64,000 nt of DNA from assembly GCA_009809945.1 (NCBI GenBank), contig WTPW01001548.1:36207-100206 (forward strand). Direction: 5' to 3'. Numbering within the stretch: the first letter of the stretch is position 1; every line of letters begins with the position of its first letter. The notes under the pieces were generated by a model, which was given only the letters and a program-made list of their open reading frames with translations, was not told the DNA's origin and made no database searches. Positions 60,835 through 64,000 of this stretch are shown one piece after another. A program made the position numbers and the translations under genes. The DNA is from Gigaspora margarita. Its lineage: Eukaryota > Glomeromycota > Glomeromycetes > Diversisporales > Gigasporaceae.

Positions 60835-61450
60835 GAAAAGAACATGTATTTCGGTAGCATGTACCAAGAGGAGGAAGTCCATTTGGCACTTAAAGCCAGG
60901 CTGACCAACTCTTCCGAGCTAACTGGTTTGAAAGTTTGGGGATACTGAGGAAGGACTGATAGGAAGGTTATGGTGGGTGCTGGAGTCAGAGCGAATCTTA
61001 CAAGGGCAGAAGTAGGTAACAGTAGAGGTTTAATAGTTAGCCCTGACTCCAAGTATATAGGTAAAGCTGTAGCGTAAGTTACCAAAGTGTAGGTGAATAC
61101 CTGGGTGGGAAGGTACCGCTCTACCAAGCTTCCTGTCAAGGATAAATTAGTCCTAAGGGGCATATAAAAGAGATCTGAACGTCCGAACTAACTTGTGTTG
61201 TACTGCAAATATCTGGTGAATCAGTTGAGATTGGTCAAGGAGCAGATAAGATCAGAGGGTTTAAATAGGCAATTCCCATAGTTGGGTTGCAGGTATGGTA
61301 ACTAGTGTTGAACCTTTGGGCGGACCATTTAAATTAGGTACTAAAAGTGTACATGTGGCTAGTTGTACCTTCGTTCCTGTATAATTTCTGATGAGTAAAC
61401 TGAATAAACATTATACCCCAAGATGGGCACTTTGAAACCAAAAAAAAAAA
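60835..61450 (+). mobile_element. SINE-like element, copy 3 (different 5' half)
   Basis: The 3' module at 61,253-61,377 is close to 26,115-26,240 and to 5838-5962 (inverted). A middle block (aagtatataggtaaagctgt) matches 25,907. No tRNA-like head was recognised, so the 5' half differs. An A run follows at 61,438-61,452. An antisense open frame of 118 codons is not a gene. Confidence 0.7.
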
Positions 61451-61513
61451 GAAATAAAGGTGCTATAAAGTCTGCACATGATGGTAAAAATTATATAACA
61501 TTGCATAAAATAT

Positions 61514-61980
61514 CTATCTAAATGCTATATATAAAAAAACAAATACATCTATAACTAAACATCCATGTGAGAAATTTTTCACGTGTTCTTCAAATTTCCA
61601 ACACATCATTTCTAGTTTGTCTAAACAAACCTGAAAGTACTCATAACCATGCTGGTTCTTACTTGGGAATATATTTCCAATATAGAAAGAGTAAACATGC
61701 TGATCTTTTGGAAAGGGTAAACTAGGATGCCCACTTTTTGGAAAAAATTTCAAAAAATTCAAGAGGTGAGAGATGTTAACTTGTAACCAAACTTGAGAGA
61801 GTGTGTAGTTAGAAAAACTCATTTTTTTGTTGTTCTCCACTGTTTTACCATAGCAGCCTTCGTCAACAGAGAAGCTCTTTGTTCTCTACCAGAATTTCTT
61901 GTACCAAGGGTGCTCTGCCAGTTATCTTGTACAACTGACGCTTCTGGCTTGCATGCTTAATATATAAAGGAGTCCCAGAA
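61514..61980 (-). pseudogene. Possible gene remnant
   Basis: On the - strand a 108-codon frame (MENNKKMSFSNYTLSQVW ... SHGCLVIDV) is preceded, in another frame, by KRQLYKITGRAPLVQEILVE, which reads like protein but ends in a stop. The two may be parts of one broken gene. Not recognised; low confidence. Confidence 0.3.
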
Positions 61981-62124
61981 AACAAATGTTAAACTTTATA
62001 AAAACTGCCCACTATGTTATTTTACTATACTTAATGTACAGCCAACGCTCCAACAAAAAACCTTTTGTTTTTCTTCTATCGAAAAGTATGGTCCAGATGA
62101 TCGTTGGAAAAAGTTGAATGGAAA

Positions 62125-62354
62125 AACCAAGCAAATTGTTTTTAGTGAGTTTTTTTAAAATTTTAAATCAAAATATCTCAACAACTATTAAACTAAACTT
62201 GATAAATATTTTTTTATTTTAATTCTATAACTACATATAATTAAAATAAAAAAAATTTTATCAAGCTTGGTTTAATAGTTGTAAAGATGTTTTATTTTAA
62301 ACTTTTAAAAAAATTTACTTAAAAACAATTTGCTTGGTTTCTACTAGCACCCTC
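62125..62354. mobile_element. Hairpin MITE related in layout to MITE-4
   Basis: Arms aaaaaccaagcaaattgttttt and, inverted, gaaaccaagcaaattgttttt enclose aacaactatta / taatagttgt and a centre tctataactacatataatt. Almost the whole 230 bp can pair. Layout resembles 32,925-33,172. Confidence 0.7.
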
Positions 62355-62429
62355 TATATGTAAAATTATACTTTGAACAACTTTATTTAGTAGCAAAACA
62401 TAGGTTATCTTGACAAAAAATAAGTTAGC

Positions 62430-62790
62430 TATATACTAACTTTAAAATTTTTTGGGTTGTAATATAAACCCCTTTTTTTGTTAAGATAATCTACTTTGAA
62501 TTTCTAAGTAAACTTGTTCAGCAGATAATTCTATTTGTATTAAGATCAAACCACATTTTTTCAAACCTTTTACTAAATGAAAAATGGGTTTAAAGTTAGA
62601 AAAAAAATTTTTTCTAACTTTAAACACATTTTTCACTTAGTAAAAGGTTTGAAAAAATGTGGATTGTTCTTTATATGGTAATATAAGTAGAATTACCTGC
62701 TAAACAAGTTTGCTTGGAAGCCCAAAGCAAGTTATCTTGACAAAAAAAAGGAGTTTATATTACAAACCAAAAATTTTAAAGTTAGTATAG
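62430..62790. repeat. Large imperfect palindrome, ~360 bp
   Basis: Centre near 62,610 (ttagaaaaaaaattttttctaa). Paired landmarks are caaaccttttactaaatg / cacttagtaaaaggtttg, gtaatataaaccccttt / aaggagtttatattac, and actaactttaaaa / ttttaaagttagt. Arms of about 170 bp have small mismatched patches. Confidence 0.85.
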
Positions 62791-62939
62791 TTTTTCTTCT
62801 CTATAATTATATAGTTTGCTATAGCAAAAATGATGATTATAAAGAGGTATGATTATATAGTAATTACTCTATATAATCATATCTAATACTGTAATTTATA
62901 TAATTATATAAAAGTAAAACAAATAGTTGCTACATATAA

Positions 62940-63190
62940 AAGTCCAAATTGTACTAAGTAAATCAACTTTTATACATTAAGTAAAGTTGTTTGAAAAATT
63001 ACTAATATTCTAAAATTTTTATATAATTTGGATGAACTTTTATTAATTTACTTTTTTACTTTATGTTAGACAAAAATAATAAGTTATTTTTTTTTGTTCA
63101 ATATATAATAAAAAAAAAACAAATTAATAATAATTTGTTAAAAATTTTAGAATATGTATAATTTGCTATATCAAACAGCTTTCTTAATGT
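62940..63190 (+). repeat. Foldback repeat FB2, copy 2
   Basis: An inverted match to 8096-8340 (taaaatttttatataattt, gttcaatatataataaaaa, atgtataatttgctat). Confidence 0.6.
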
Positions 63191-63235
63191 ATTAATTTGA
63201 TTTACTTACTATAGATTTCTGAAAATAAGCTATTT

Positions 63236-63740
63236 TCTTTGTACTATAGATTTCTGAAAATAATTTATCTTCTTTGTTTTGAACAAAAAACCCAAAAACT
63301 TATTTATTTAAAAATAAGCTACCTCATAATTGATAATAGTTACTATATAGTAAAGTCCAAATTTTATATTGTATATAATAATAATCACTTAAGTAAACTT
63401 ATTCAGAAGATCAAAATATATATATTTTGAATTTTTATTCAAATTGGAGAACATTTTATTATTTGACTTTTAATTTTTTACATCAATAAAAAAATTAGAA
63501 TTTTTTTAAAAAATATATTTAATAAATGTAAAAATTAAAAATCAATAATTAAAGTTCTCTAATTTTAATAAAAATTTCAAAGTATATGCATTTTGATTTT
63601 CTGAACAAGTTTACTTAAACGATTATTCCAATTTACATAGTAGAATTTGAACTTTACTATATAGCAACTACTTGTGATTGCTAAAAACTATATTTAACCC
63701 AAAAATAAGCTATTTCAAATTTTTGTATAACTTTTGTCCA
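63236..63740 (+). repeat. Foldback repeat FB1, copy 2
   Basis: Shares with 6671-7141 the blocks aataatcacttaagtaaact, aacattttattatttgactttt and atttacatagtagaattt. The arms tactatatagtaaagtcc and gaactttactatatagcaac pair. Confidence 0.65.
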
Positions 63741-64000
63741 AAATATAGCATACTTTTAGAAATAAAATTTGGACTTTTATATATTATATTGGCAGATTTG
63801 CGAAATTATTATAAAAATTTTCAAATATTTAACAAAGAATAACTTGCGATCTACTTTGGCTTAACTAATAGCATCTGCGCAGAAGATGGGATTGACCAAG
63901 AGGAAGTTCTGTTCCCTTTAATTTGCTGAATTTTCTATGATCCACTCTTAGTATGTATACAAAACAACAAAAATCTTGAATATAGTATGGAAGTGCAGAT
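63741..64000. other. Right-edge sequence
   Basis: No gene or repeat identified, except that 63,840-63,945 is slightly richer in G+C and could belong to a feature continuing past the window. Confidence 0.35.

Noticed and set aside
60807-61163. 118-codon frame on the - strand
   Set aside because: Antisense to a SINE-like element; no conservation expected.

Overview
The window is a very A+T-rich piece of a eukaryotic, most likely fungal, nuclear genome. Short GT-AG introns, a spliced PP4R3 gene, tRNA-derived SINEs, a degraded LINE, many small inverted-repeat elements, and above all genes that join long Sel1-repeat arrays to a TKL-like kinase domain point to an arbuscular mycorrhizal fungus (Glomeromycotina, Rhizophagus-like). 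The organism is an inference from gene content; no marker gene was seen.

Layout. 1-13,000: repeats. A sequencing-adapter junction lies at the extreme left, followed by a dispersed repeat, a palindromic tandem array, several inverted-repeat (MITE-like) elements, a SINE nested in another element, and one MITE nested in another. 13,122-19,801: conserved genes on the + strand, a J-domain/multi-pass membrane protein (2 exons) and the PP4 regulatory subunit 3 (PP4R3/SMEK/Psy2; 15 exons that join in frame to 832 aa). 19,929-20,587 is an assembly gap. 21,783-25,318: a roughly 3.5-kb tandem array of an 85-90 bp unit, interrupted by a MITE and a LINE tail. 25,396-27,536: three layers of nested mobile elements. 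28,868-31,741: a LINE remnant with an RNase H domain. 31,740-36,250: repeats with no recognised gene. 36,254-51,728: three related Sel1-repeat/kinase loci. Copy A (- strand) and copy B (+ strand) are intact and form a large inverted duplication around an unrecognised 398-aa gene. Copy C (+ strand) is a pseudogene. 48,470-57,375 also holds decayed gene remnants, including a MULE transposase. 58,270-64,000: repeats, a gap, a second copy of the left-end repeat, a third SINE and large foldback palindromes.

How it works together. PP4R3 and the J-protein look like ordinary housekeeping genes. The Sel1-kinase family is the main accessory system: the Sel1 array should act as a protein-interaction scaffold and the C-terminal domain as a kinase. 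The three copies share upstream and downstream flanks, so whole loci were duplicated. Repeat number differs between copies (about 17-18, 10 and about 5), and a hAT-like MITE present only beside B, with its empty site beside A, orders the events. Most other observations concern mobile elements whose target-site duplications (8 bp, 9 bp, TA, about 15 bp) can be read directly in the sequence.
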